Source: Anaspis maculata
Taxonomy: Eukaryota > Arthropoda > Insecta > Coleoptera > Scraptiidae
NCBI GenBank assembly: GCA_949128115.1
Contig: OX421968.1
Location: 5,394,001 to 5,458,000 of the forward strand
DNA: 64,000 nucleotides
Direction: 5' to 3'
Shown here: positions 22,505 through 33,890 of the stretch, piece after piece
Position numbering within the stretch: position 1 is the stretch's first letter
How the letters are laid out: the number at the start of each line of letters is the position of its first letter
Program-made: the position numbers and the translations under genes
The notes under the pieces: generated by a model
The model's input: the letters and a program-made list of their open reading frames with translations, nothing else
Told to the model about the DNA's origin: nothing
Databases searched by the model: none

Positions 22505-22705
22505 AGAGTGATGTGTAATTTATTTTTACGAGTTTTATTGAGGGCCATTTTTTCCGCGATATTTTCAGGATATTTAAAATGTTTCAGATGTTTCAGATTT
22601 CAAAATCAAGTCTTTTTTTTCAAATCCTTCTATATTTTCAATGGCCATTTTGGCCATGGCGAAGGCCGAAGTGCTATGAAACTCGTAAAAATGGGTTAAC
22701 ATCAC
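22505..22705. mobile_element. Small palindromic MITE, about 200 bp
   Basis: GTGATGTGTAATTTATTTTT followed by ACGAGTTTTA at the left is matched by AAACTCGTAAAAATGGGTTA and ACATCAC at the right. Imperfect inverted repeats of about 30 bp enclose a non-coding centre. Superfamily not determined. Confidence 0.45.
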
Positions 22706-22858
22706 CTTATGGCCAATAAAAAACAAGTGACTTGCTCGGAATGGTCATTTTTGCCTTTAAATTATTGCATGTGGTCAATTTTACCAGTACCAATCGATTC
22801 CCCACTTATTCAATAATGGACGAATTCAAAATGGCGGCTGTAAAAACATACAATAAAT

Positions 22859-23827
22859 CAGTGGCGGCTCGTGAGTTTTTTGCAAGGAGGGCTCAAGTTG
22901 ATAACAAATTCGCGAGCTGAGAACTATAATGTTCTATCTGCACTTCTTGTAGAAAATATTTTTCGTACTTCGAACCAGCAAAACATGGACAAAATGTTTC
23001 CTGATATAAACAATTATTAGATCAGAAACTAGAGAAAGAGGCTTTTATTCCTTTCCCGTTTCTGATCTAATTGTTCAAATCATGAAACATTTCGTCCATG
23101 TTTTGTTGGTTTGAAGTTCGAAAAACATTTTCTACAAAGAGTGCAGATAGAACAGTTCTCAGTTCGCGAAATGACGAAACTCGAAACAAAAACTTTTTTG
23201 TCGTATCCGCATCACAACCATTATAAAGTTTTAGCATTTACTGTTTTGTCAAAATTACGTGTGAGTTGATGCACCACGAATTTATTCTTGCGGGTTCGAT
23301 TTGCTTTATATTCAGTAAATCAATGCTGTAATCGGACGTCCGTTGTTTTTTTGCATTTATTTCTTCTTGTAGGCTTGATGACCTAAATGTACCTTTTTTA
23401 GGTCAGCTATCTTCATGTTTGCAAACTGTTGACTAATCGAAGAGTACATAAATAATTATATCGATTATTTCAATCGGCTGGGGGCTCGAGAAACGGAGCC
23501 CATATCTGCAGTATAGAGCGGGAGCCGCGTCTCGCGTTGCCATGGTTACGGCACATGTTTTGCGCGGGCGCACCCCGCCATCACCGCATCGGCGGTGGGC
23601 GCCGAATGCGGAGCCCAAGATGAACTTTTTCGACCGTTCGATCGCTTAGAATTATTTTGTTAAAATATTAATTGACTAATGACTGAACGTTTTTGCTCTA
23701 AACCAAATATTTGGAATAAGTATAATTAATAAAATGCATTCCATGTCTTCCTACCGATAAAAATCTCTTGCCGCCTTTAGCGTTGGGGGGGCGCCGCCCT
23801 TGAGCCCTCCCTCACCAGCCGCCACTG
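22859..23827. mobile_element. hAT element, non-autonomous, 969 bp
   Basis: Ends CAGTGGCGGCTCGTGAG and, inverted, CAGTGGCGGCTGGTGAG are flanked by a perfect 8-bp duplication CAATAAAT (22851-22858 and 23828-23835). A paralogous empty site exists near 51660. The subterminal word GGAGGGCTCAAG is also present at both ends. Inside, 22909-23000 and 23070-23175 form a second imperfect inverted repeat, and 23480-23630 is a GC-rich island. No transposase frame. Ends and duplication length identify the hAT superfamily. Confidence 0.85.
23536..23549. promoter_or_regulatory. RFX X-box-like palindrome
   Basis: GTTGCCATGGTTAC matches the consensus of two half-sites (GTTRCC and GGTTAC-type, separated by AT) bound by RFX transcription factors. 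It lies in the GC-rich island of the hAT element. A chance match cannot be excluded. Confidence 0.35.
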
Positions 23828-24554
23828 CAATAAATGCTTGTCTTTTTTTCGAAAGTAGTAGGCAAAGACGGAGGCAACACATAGCATTGTATTTCTGACG
23901 TCACTACTCGTGGAAATATCAAGTTCCATCCGAATATTTTGAAAAATCGCCGATTTATTGAAAAATTTTAGTTTTCATGAAACCAACCATTACTTCATGA
24001 TATTCCAGAAACAGCAATCAGACGTGGTTTGCTTCATCTTAATTAGCATTAAATTATGAATCTGTGTGGTGATTTTCATGACTCCAACTCTTTTGGTTTA
24101 TGAGTTCGAATTTTTGCAATTTTGATCACCTGCACCGTCCGCCATTGTGGCAACGGCAACACTTCTTAAAATTAAGGCAATGTTCCATAGAATAGAACAA
24201 TTTTGCAAAGTGGCATCGCGGCATAAAAATTTGCAGGGTTCGTCCATGTCGCTTAACCCCGCAACAATGTGTAATTGGTTTTGCCTATAAACAAAAAGTA
24301 ATTGATACGTTAACTGTCATCTACCCGGTATGTACCTAATGATTCACTTCCCGTGCATATAATACGCGAAGAAAGTGACAGATGCGCCCAGCTTTCTTTG
24401 ATTGCTATCGTTGACATTTGGGCTTAAAGCCGCTGGCAAGACGAAAATAAAAACGGCTGGGATTTGCAACTCACCGTAAAAAACAGATTCGAAAGCACTG
24501 AAGCCTTTTGGAAGACCAAAGACAGGCGATTCTTTTCGGAAAATTTCAGGCCGG

Positions 24555-24810
24555 CCCAAGGTGCAGTTTCCAAATAGGACTGAAGTCTGGCAAATTCAGT
24601 ATCGTTGATATTCTCTTTTATATTTATGGTGTTTCACAGCATGGAATAGGCCGTCCAAAGCGTCGAAGACTTTATATTTTTTGCCAATTCATCGAAATAG
24701 GATATCATGACGTTTTCACTGATGTCTGCGTCTTTGCGGCGGACCCAACCCTTGAAAATTCTGCAGGCACTTTTGTGCCGGCACCGGCCGCGATTTTTGG
24801 TTGGCAAAAG
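24555..24810 (-). pseudogene. Tyrosine recombinase (Crypton-like) N-terminal relic
   Basis: On the minus strand a continuous frame reads through CRIFKGWVRRKDADISENVM, then ISYFDELAKNIKSSTLWTAY and SML, meets one in-frame stop, and continues in the same frame with NINDTEFARLQSYLE. The pattern (K..YF.eL...ykpSTLWs.YSML followed by .i.N.di..y..l..fL) is that of the N-terminal core-binding domain of insect Crypton-like / domesticated tyrosine recombinases. The catalytic C-terminal half (R...HxxR...Y) is not found downstream. The internal stop and missing catalytic domain make it a pseudogene fragment. Neighbours are unrelated repeats. Confidence 0.5.
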
Positions 24811-25019
24811 GTTTTCTAACTTTTAAGGCGCTGCCTCTCGTAGTTTGGGGGAAGTTTATTGCGTTTCGATTTCCAAATCGTACATACCTATTTATTAATT
24901 ATGAATTGACACAACAATGCCTAAATGTCAATTTTCAAAACCACCCAACTTCCGTCGACGAGAGAATTACAATTTTTCTCAACCAATTATTATTGGTTTA
25001 TTATGTTTTGTGGGTAAAA

Positions 25020-25143
25020 TCGTATACATACCTATACGATAAATGCGTTATTCCAGCTGCGGGTATAGCTGACGGGAGCGTCCCGTCAGCTATCATCGCC
25101 CTTAGCAGTAATAACGCATTTCCCGTGTCGGTATGTAATATAC
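25020..25143. mobile_element. Short palindromic MITE, about 124 bp
   Basis: The outer arms CATACCTATACGATAAATGC and the inverse on the right enclose an inner perfect hairpin ATAGCTGACGGGA / TCCCGTCAGCTAT. Non-coding. No target duplication was resolved. Confidence 0.55.
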
Positions 25144-25227
25144 TATTTCTTTCGACTTTCGATGCCAATAAGTAAACATAAATTATTATACTTAAGACGT
25201 ATTACTTTGCTGCCTAAAACACAGCCT

Positions 25228-25560
25228 ATAGAGGGTGTTTCATTTTTTTTCTGTCAACATTTTAGGAGATTGTACGTTTTTAATGGAAAAGTGGTTTAGA
25301 TCAATTTGGCTGAATTTTTCATATGTTGGAGATCTTGATATAAGAAATATATATCTAAAAAATTGGACTCCTATGAACAGTTTTCCCCTACACCCCTAAT
25401 TAGGTCAAAATTAGGAATGCATAATATGTAGTCTCAATTTTTTTTAAAAAATCATGAAACTGGTTCAAATCAAATTCCTGTTCATGGGAAAATAAGTTTG
25501 AAAATCTAAGTTGTGAATTGGGGTAGTTATCAAGGGGGCTAGTTGAAATCGAGAAAATGA
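25228..25560. repeat. Interspersed repeat related to 10518-11010
   Basis: Shared phrases such as GGAAAAGTGGTTT, TTTGGCTGAATT and GTCGAAATCGAGAAAA-type words occur in the same order in both segments. Non-coding, and adjoins the next palindrome. Confidence 0.45.
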
Positions 25561-25561
25561 T

Positions 25562-26643
25562 GTAAAGGACCCCGCACGATTCTTATGGAAAATGGCTCCC
25601 GGTTAAATTCTCTGATTTTTTGATATGTTGTGGCTCATGAGATACTAATCAAATACCGTGAACCCCAAACTCAAATAATGGACAGTTTTTTACCCACAGG
25701 GGGTTGAAGTTGGAGGTTTTGACGGCTTCAAAATGATATTATGACGTTGATAGAAGCTTTTTATTTGGTTTCTCTTCAAGTTGTGTTTCATGCTAAATGT
25801 ATTTATTTGACAGAAAAATATCAACCCCCTCCTCCACCCCCAACCCCTATCTACCATCATAAAATTCGAGATTACTCCCAAAAACCATGCGGATGGCTTC
25901 TGTGATTTAAATTATGAATTTTGACATGAAAATTATTTTCCACCCCTAATGTTAGGGTGCCGATTTTCCAATTTTCCTCGGTTAATTTGGCTGGATTTTT
26001 GGTATTGTGTACTTCTAATTCTGCTGAACAAAAAGTTTTCATGCCAAAACGTATTCCTATGGACAGTTTTTGTTCTACAGGGGACTGAAGTTGAAGGTTT
26101 GAGAGCATAAATATTGAACTTCAGTCCCCTACAGAACAAAAACTGTTCATAGGAATAAGTTTTGGTATGAGCTTTTTGTTCAGCAGAATTGTAAATACAC
26201 AATACCAAAAATTCAGCCAAATTAACCGAGGAAAATTGGAAAATCGGCACCCCAACATTAGGGGTGGAAAATAATTTTTATGCCAAAATTCATAATTTAA
26301 ATCACAGAAGCGATCCGCATGGTTTTTGGGAGTAATCTCGAATTTTATGATGGTGGATAGGGGTTGGGGGTGGAGGAGGGGGTTGATATTTTTCTGTCGA
26401 ATAAATAAATTCAGCATGAAACACAACTTGAAGAGAAACCAAATAAAAAGCTTTTATCAACGTCATAATATCATTTTGAAGCCGTCAAAACCTCCAACTT
26501 CAACCCCCTGTGGGTGAAAAACTGTCCATTATTTGAGTTTGGGGTTCACGGTATTTGATTAGTTTCTCATGAGCTACAACATATCAAAAATTCAGAGAAT
26601 TTAACCGGGAGCCATTTTCCATAAGAATCGTGCGGGGTCCTTT
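25562..26643. mobile_element. 1.08 kb palindrome (fold-back)
   Basis: From AAGGACCCCGCACGATTC at the left to its reverse complement at the right, the arms pair almost perfectly to a centre near 26104. The same 63-codon frame is present in each arm on opposite strands, differing at two residues, which shows high arm identity. The pairing includes the loop-proximal stretch CAGGGGACTGAAGTT / AACTTCAGTCCCCT. Non-coding. A decayed relative is at 20590-21135. Confidence 0.85.
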
Positions 26644-27955
26644 CCGGACCTCGGGATTTTTATAAAAGTCGAGACACGGAATAATGAAGGAAAAATTGTG
26701 AAAAATCTTGATAAACTGAGGTGGTTCACAAGGGGGCTGGGGGGTCAAAATGGCAATCTGGGGAATCGCGAGCTAAGGAATATCTCTCGCAGAGAATCTC
26801 AATTGCTGTGCAAAGAGGAAATGCTGCAAGCATTAGAGGAGCTCTCTCAAATAATATGGAAATGGAAAAAGTTTACAATTTATATCAATCATTACATATT
26901 AACCACTTTTCATCATATACATATGTACCTATACTTTATGCTCATTCAATAAAGCAGAATAAATGGCAATGATTCTATCAAAGTATACATATTATAATAC
27001 TTATAATACAAGTTTTATAAGACATCGTATTGTCAAAACGCTGCTTCGCTCCTCGTGCTTCAAAATGACGCGTGTGACAATAGGTCATATAAAACGTGTG
27101 TTTTAATACAATTTTTTTCTATTTTGCAACTATTCCATGCTTTTTTTCAATAAAAAAATGTAAAATATGTGCCTCTGCTAACAAAATTGTTGGGAATTGT
27201 TCTTGATGGTGAAAGTACAGTTTATCATCAGAAATGAGCCGTATTTTTCTGAAATAAACCCCATCTGCAAAGTCATGTCACCTAAGCTGTCTGTTCTGTC
27301 ATGTCGATGTCCTGCCCGCTGATATTGCCAACATTTGGGAGTAAAAAAATGCGTACCGAAATGGAGCTTCTAACGATACGCGAATGACGTCATTTGGCAA
27401 TGAATCATATTTTTATTATTATTATTAATCTAATTGCTTCAAAATAACAGCAGAAACCGAAGAGCGACTCCCACGAAAAAAAAAGTTGGCCCAAATTGAA
27501 AGTTACCTATCTATACGTCGCCAGAAATCTAGACTGAAACAAAACTTTAATTGTTCTTTCCGTATAGTTTAGGCATGTGATCTCACCCAGAGAGTTATCG
27601 TTATTCAAGGGACAGCTGCGAGCAATTGGATGGAACTTCCTATGCAAACTAGGTATGTATATCGATATACTTTAGCCAAAACGTATTCCCTAAGTTTGTC
27701 CCATATTTGATGCTGTAAGACCTACAGTGTAGGTACCTGTGCGCCTCCAAACTTACAAAGCGTAATTTATTTAATTGTGATTCGTTTTGTCCGTATTATT
27801 CTGATTATCAAAGGGGGCGAATAGAGCTCGATGAAAGTATTACGCACAGTCCGGACAAACCGTGTTGGAAGTCTATGCATATCATTATTGCGTATAGTTT
27901 GGAAAAGTTCATGTATTTGACGTCGGTGTCGTTACCATCAACGTTATCCGTTCGG
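26644..27955. other. Spacer with one small palindrome, no gene recognised
   Basis: 26998-27111 is an imperfect palindrome (TATAATACAAGTTTTATAAG against a diverged inverse copy), likely a small MITE. Short frames at 26698-26972 lack domains. No RNA gene seen. Confidence 0.4.
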
Positions 27956-27959
27956 TTAC

Positions 27960-28125
27960 TTTGTTTTATGGTCCAAATTACCGCGATCTCCTATGAATGC
28001 ATCTTGAAGCTCTTAGAGACAAGCAAGGGTGACACTTCGTTGTCCTGTCCTTCTCCAGAGATGGTCCCATATCGTGCTTTATTGGATTCAAGTCAGGCCT
28101 ACATGCAGGCCAATCCAAAACTGGA
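27960..28125 (-). pseudogene. Tc1-like transposase C-terminal relic
   Basis: The minus-strand translation contains DWPACRPDLNPI, the classic WPxxSPDLNPIE signature near the third catalytic acidic residue of Tc1/IS630 DDE transposases. After it the frame decays, though a segment resembling the LxxLExxxxEEW region can be followed with a frameshift. The final Glu of the signature is replaced by Lys. No terminal repeats or upstream catalytic motifs were found. Confidence 0.6.
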
Positions 28126-29690
28126 ATTTATTTATTTATATATTTAGTGAACATTCAAGAGGACATTGCCTATTTGTGGAATGCGTTAATGCAAAAAAAA
28201 AACAATGCAGGTATTATAGGGAACACAGTACAGAGACAGAACAAGCCCGAAGCAATCATGATAGAGCCACAAACCTCCCTGATGGCCGAGACATCAGAAG
28301 TGGCAAGAATATTGCAACGACTCTCACTGCAGGAGTAGGAGCGGATCACCGGAAGGAGAGCAGAAAAAGCCAGCCCATAAGTTCTGGCGTAGGGCATGAA
28401 ATTTCCATCTCTGGAAGGTACTCGCTACAGTAACAATCACTGTGGTGACGATGACGTGGCACGTGGGGACATTCTTATCGTGCATAAGAACACACCCCCT
28501 TGGGTCTGGAGGTCTTGGTGGAAGGATAAATCTGATTGGATCAAGTTAGTATAAGATCGAGGATCTAAAACAGGACGTGGTTTCATTATGGAGTTCTCAA
28601 AAACTTGCTTTGCTCGTTTTTATCGTTGATCTCGTCCCAGATATTCAATGACAAGTACGATTTTAATGACTGTATGACAGTAATTCAAAAGACATTTTTT
28701 AGGCGACCAACACACAAAAGCTTTCTTTACGTCCTTTTTGACGTCCCAAAAGTGTCTATTTTTTGTACGCTAATGTCAATATTTCCCTTTTCGGCCGCTA
28801 AACCTCGTTTGCTTTACTTTGTTGGGACGCTAACGTCATTCTGCTTTTTTCACGTTACATGATTTTAGACCGATTTAGCTGTTGAATATTTACATCACGA
28901 AGTAGTCGGCGGTATACCTGATTAATAAAGAGCAATTAATCATTCAATGATGACCTAAAATCGGATGTAATAATTACATAAATTTGAAAATACAGTTATT
29001 TTCTCCATAAGGTTGGGGCCACTGCGGTGATTTCCGAGGTGATTTCAGTTGCAAGATTGCTACGCTACTCATCATTGGTCAATTCAATGCTACAATGTCA
29101 ATGTGAATGCTGTCAAAGTCAAAGGCAATTTCATCATTTTGTTCTGTTGGTTATGGGTTATGCTATGCTTAGGTCGTGAAAATGGGCCCAACTAGGTCCG
29201 AAACTCGCGTGTCTGTTGGATTTCGATGTATACCGCAGCCCTCACCATGGAATAAATAGACCACCAACGTTGATGACTTGCACGATTGTGATTTTCCCGA
29301 AAGGTACGCCAGAGAAACAGACCCTGTCCAGATTTTTGCCTTGTTTTACAGGCACCACCTCATCACAAAATGTTAATACTGCTCCAGGTAAGTACTTATA
29401 CAGCTTGTGATTTCAGCGGAAGCAAATCCAAAGCTGCCGCATTTGAGCTTCAGCCTATGTGGTGCCGGCGGGGTTTGAGACAAATCGCTTTCACTATACC
29501 TCGTTCATCATTGACTTGTCAAAACTACCTACTGTCATAATAATACACCTACAAATTTTGTTTTCTAATGTCACAGTCAACTATGTTTTATGAAGAAAAG
29601 CACTCTTGCGATTGCGAGTAAGAAATCAAACAATTCAAACATCAGTATTTTGCTCAATTTTTTGTGATAGTCGCCTAAAAAATGTCGTAT
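28126..29690. other. Unassigned region with a possible TIR pair
   Basis: A 17-bp word GACATTTTTTAGGCGAC at about 28690 recurs inverted at about 29671-29687, with extended partial similarity (GACCAACAC / GACTATCAC). The pair could bound a 1-kb DNA element, but no target duplication or coding region supports it. Frames here (up to 134 codons) have no recognised domain. Confidence 0.3.
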
Positions 29691-32414
29691 GCACCTCGGC
29701 CAAAAAGTTCTTCTTTGGCCTCACCTGTTTTGCAGCCTCGGCTACGCCTCGGTTACAAAATTTCAGATTCGACCAAAACACATTACTTTTATGGCCTTGA
29801 TACACAAAGTACTATTACGTGAATTCGTCGTGCATTACGCCCCACGTATTAATCATAACTGTGTGCATGACTGCTTGTGCACAATAACGAATGTTCTTAA
29901 GTCTTCAGAGGTTTTTAGATGCATTCACAAGAGAATGAGATAATTTCGACCAGAGACGTATCCCGAGGGTTGATTGAAAAACATGTCTAGGCATTCTGAG
30001 GCTGATGTAAGGCTAAAAGTAGACAAGAGGTAAAGGTCGAGGACATACAAGGTACCTCCTAATCCGTAATCACTTAGATTTTCAATTTTGAATCGTTCTC
30101 CAATTTAGCCAAAATTTCACCATTTTCTGTGTTCTATGAAAGTTATTCTAGAAAAGTTTACTACCACCGATTCTCGAGTCATTTTCCATAATAAAAAGTT
30201 CTAGTGAATGATGGCGATGCTTTTTTGACGCAGTGTATTATATTCAGGCTGAGCCGCAATTTACCGAAAGTAGGTACTGTTGAAGTTGTATATGTATAGG
30301 TAAGCACATAATATTTTTCAGGTAAAAAATATTATCAGAAAAAAATCATCACTGAAAATGGACGTAGGTGCTTACGCACCTCTCCAGTCTCTCTACATTT
30401 ATGTAGGGGAATAATCGCAAGCAACAGCAATAATCAAATTAAGAAATGGCCTATAACCCTGCGGTCATAACTGCTCGTTCAGCAATCAACATTAAAAGCT
30501 AGTCATTAGAGACAATTAGCATCTGGGTGGATACCGGACACAAACAGCGGTTGAAAGCCATCGTTACTGTTCAATGAAGTGATGCAATCATTTTATTATA
30601 CGACGCGCTGGCGGACTGTGGGATTTCGCGTCTAGCGTAGGGATCAGAGAGCGTCGTCTGTACCAGGGGTGTCCCTCCTTCCTTTGTTGTCGCGGTCGGA
30701 TTTTCCTATGATCGCATCTCAAGGATCTTCCACTTCAAAAGCATTCTGCTGTTTAGATTTCAATGCGAATACTCGCAAGTCTTTTTCTATTTAAGAGAAA
30801 AAGTGTCACTCAAAAACGGAAGATTGCAAGTGTTACACCCCTGGTTACGGGCATCAAGTGAACTTGATTGAAAACTCGGCGTAGCGGACAAATACGACTA
30901 GAGTAGGATTTCCAGCTTCTGAGTCCTCTCCGCCGCATTACGGCCAACGCCTCTCGCTCTCCTTCTTCTGCTTCGACTGTAATTATTACGGACGTTAAAA
31001 AAAAGCGATACTCACCTACTTCCAACTATTGCTCCTGTTCCCTGTATATTATTTCATCCATAAATGCTCGAACCTGTATATTCGCTGACCGAATTATTTT
31101 GCGATTTTCTTTCGCTCACTGTACTTATTTAAACTAATTTAAACGCTCCCGTAATATTGGCAACGGTCCAACCATCCGCTCCTTCGGCATTGTTCGAAAA
31201 ATAAATATCAAGCACCTTTCCGACGCGATATCCCAGTCGAAATCTGAACGCCGATAACTCGATTTGTATTAGCGTCGGTTAATATTATAGTGGTTAATAC
31301 TCATTTTGGTTGTGAGGGTAAAACTCCTGCATAAACACAAACTTTTATTCAAATATTCATTAAACACCGATTGGCGTCTAAGGTTGGATACTTGCGCGTG
31401 AAGATTATTTTTTACGTGACGTCTAAAATACGTCAAATTGACAAATTGACCAGTGAGGCTTCCTGCTGATTCGATTTCAAATATCACGTAGCTCGCTAAA
31501 AATGTCGATTTCGGAAAAAGGTTCAGAAAGATGTTTAATTTCGGTGTCACCTGTACACCAATGGCTGCCATCATAATCCTAAATAATTACACATATCAGG
31601 TATGAAAAAGACCTGATGATGGTTCAAGAGAAAAGAAACGTTGGTCACACGGAAAAAAGAAACAACAGTCACACGAAAACATTTAACCGCCACTGTTTAG
31701 AGAATAAACGCCACAGATCGAGTAGAGTACTACAAAACTACAATACGCATAGTGGTAGGTACCACAGACCCGTGAAAATCCAGGTCTTGAGTGCTTCCGA
31801 GATCCCTCTGTGCGTCAGGCGCGAAACCTGCAGACATGCACAATTGTTATAGGAAATATTCCAAGTGTATTTTCGAATGTCCTGGCAACCCGACGATGAT
31901 AGATTGGTAATTAATCTTACAATCATTGATTTACTGTCACCCAATAGAGCTCACTGTAATAGTTATAGTTTGCAATTACTACAGCTAATCGACGTGACGA
32001 TGACGATACTACTACTGTGATGAATTTCACTTAAGCTCTTGATGGCACGAAATGCAAAAGGTGAAGACGTCAGATTTATCAAAAACTGATGATGAGTTGA
32101 TTTCAATAATAATTATTAGTTCTACGTATTATAAAAGCTATTTTGAATTTAGGGCATCCTCCGTGTGTATATCTGGGTAATTCCACATCAAAGCGGTCAC
32201 CTATTTAGTCAATGTTGGCCGATTTCAATAAAATTTGGTGGATTTGTAGCTATTCATGAGACGTATCGTTTTCACCAAGGAAATTTTTTTTGTAACAAAA
32301 TGGCGGAGTTAAAAGAGCTAATTATCCGGGAACACTGAACATAATGCGTGATGAGTAGTCATGGCGGATCCAGACTTCTACCGGATGCGGAACTATCTTG
32401 GTATGGGCTACGAT
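29691..32414. other. No gene recognised
   Basis: About 2.7 kb with short frames only. Nothing matches a protein domain, RNA gene, LTR or terminal inverted repeat that I recognise. Moderately GC-rich patches at 30600-30700 and 31140-31260 could be host unique sequence. Confidence 0.35.
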
Positions 32415-32710
32415 ATTGAAGTTTTTTTTTTATTCGTTTATTTAACGTCGGCCTATTTCCGCAACGAGGCCCAACACCGACGCCGGTAAATGCTTTCCCC
32501 CACTAAACCGGAAATTTTGCCGAACCCCTGTGTGTTCCAACACAGGGTAGGAATTTTTAACGACCACCAACATCGCATGGGGTCAGCACCATCGTTCGTA
32601 CTGTTACGTATTTCGCGTTCCTTCTTCGTGACAGCCAACATGGTAATAAAATGATAACCAGGACACCAAAAGCACACTGCGACCCGGTCATGCTGCGCAA
32701 TGTGCAAGCT
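32415..32710 (-). mobile_element. 3' end of a non-LTR retrotransposon with poly-A
   Basis: On the minus strand the segment ends GACGTTAAATAAACGAATAA followed by a run of A (32421-32431), i.e. an AATAAA signal and a poly-A tail. The open frame upstream has no recognised domain and is probably 3' untranslated sequence of a 5'-truncated element. No target duplication was resolved. Confidence 0.45.
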
Positions 32711-33121
32711 CGCAGACCAATTAGATGGGAGCAGGCATGGAAATAGGGCAGGTTCTAATATCTGCCAATCAATCTTGGAGCCAGATAAGATTTCATAAAA
32801 TTTGCTGTAGAAATGGTACCAGATGGTGCAAGAAATTGTATAGTGTAATACAGCTCAAAAAATTGGAATTTTCCCGCGAAGTCCCCTGATGGGGTGGTTG
32901 TCCATTCCTAACTTGGCTAGCGCCAAAGGGACTCTTCTATGATTTTTTGCTGGTAGCAGAAGCAATGTCCACGATGGTTCATGCCAAATTTTATCTCTAC
33001 CAAATCGATGTGGACCCCTTCACTAAAATTTACTAGTTCTACTGGACTAGCTAAACGCCCAGGAACGGACCTGCGAACACCATTGAAAAACTTTAGGAAC
33101 AAAAAACGACAACACAAAGTC

Positions 33122-33890
33122 ATAGAGGGGTGTCCCGAAAATACACCGACAACGTTCAAGGGCAGCTTCCTCTCATCAAAACAAGAAAAAAAGTTCCCAT
33201 GAACATGGGTCCGGAAACGCTTCCTAAGGGAGCTACAAGCCCCTAAAGGTGGGACCCTGAAAATAGTTTTTATTCAATATCTCCGAAACCGTTCAAAGGA
33301 AATCAATCAAACTCATCATATCGACTAACGTTTTTATGTCCAACTAAATGAGGTGAGATTAATTCTGAAATAATTAACCAGAGGTGGGTCAGGCTGAGGG
33401 CCGAGGGTAAAAATAACCCCAACTCTTCTGAATGTGAATTGTCTTTAAATTTGACAAGAAATTATGGAATATTGAGTTTTCTATCAAATAAAAGGTTTCC
33501 ATGTTCAACCTCGACAGACGGTTGTCACGATGATACGTTCACGAGATATTTGAGTTTGAATGTATGAAAACGTGGTCAGAAATGCTGATTTTTTTTAATT
33601 ACGATATTCAAAGCGAAAGAAAAAATATTTCAAAGCAACTTAATTTTTGTTAGGCATTCAAATTTTGTTAGGCATAAGAAAGTTATTGAATGTGTCAAGT
33701 TTGATTATTTTCCTTCGAACGGTTTCGAAAATATTGAATAGACACCATCTTCAGGGTCCCACCTTTAGGGGGCTGTAGCTCCCTTAGGAAGCGTTTCCGG
33801 ACCCATATTTATGGGAACTTTTTATCTTGTTTTGATAAGAGAAAGCTGCCCTAGAACGTTGTCAGTGTATTTTCGGGACAGCCTGTATAT
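33122..33890. mobile_element. Fold-back element, about 0.77 kb
   Basis: GTGTCCCGAAAATACAC near the left end is mirrored by GTGTATTTTCGGGACAGCC at the right, ending in CTGTATAT as in the other fold-backs. The arms pair through TGGGTCCGGAAACGCTTCCT and AGGTGGGACCCTGAA to a centre near 33500. Left and right ends differ slightly in the outermost bases. Non-coding. Confidence 0.75.

Larger units (their letters stand above)
22761..24265 (+). repeat. Repeat copy interrupted by a hAT element
   Basis: 22761-22858 and 23828-24265 together match the inverse complement of 51231-51778, where the sequence is continuous. Shared phrases include TTTCGAAAGTAGTAGGC (with one change) and CTTAAAATTAAGGCAATG (also with changes). 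The second copy therefore serves as an empty-site control for the hAT insertion at 22859-23827. The unit, about 550 bp, is an interspersed non-coding repeat of unknown class. Confidence 0.75.

Noticed and set aside
25690..26517. Identical-looking 63-codon frames on opposite strands
   Set aside because: They are the two arms of one palindrome. Mirror symmetry and lack of a domain argue against coding.
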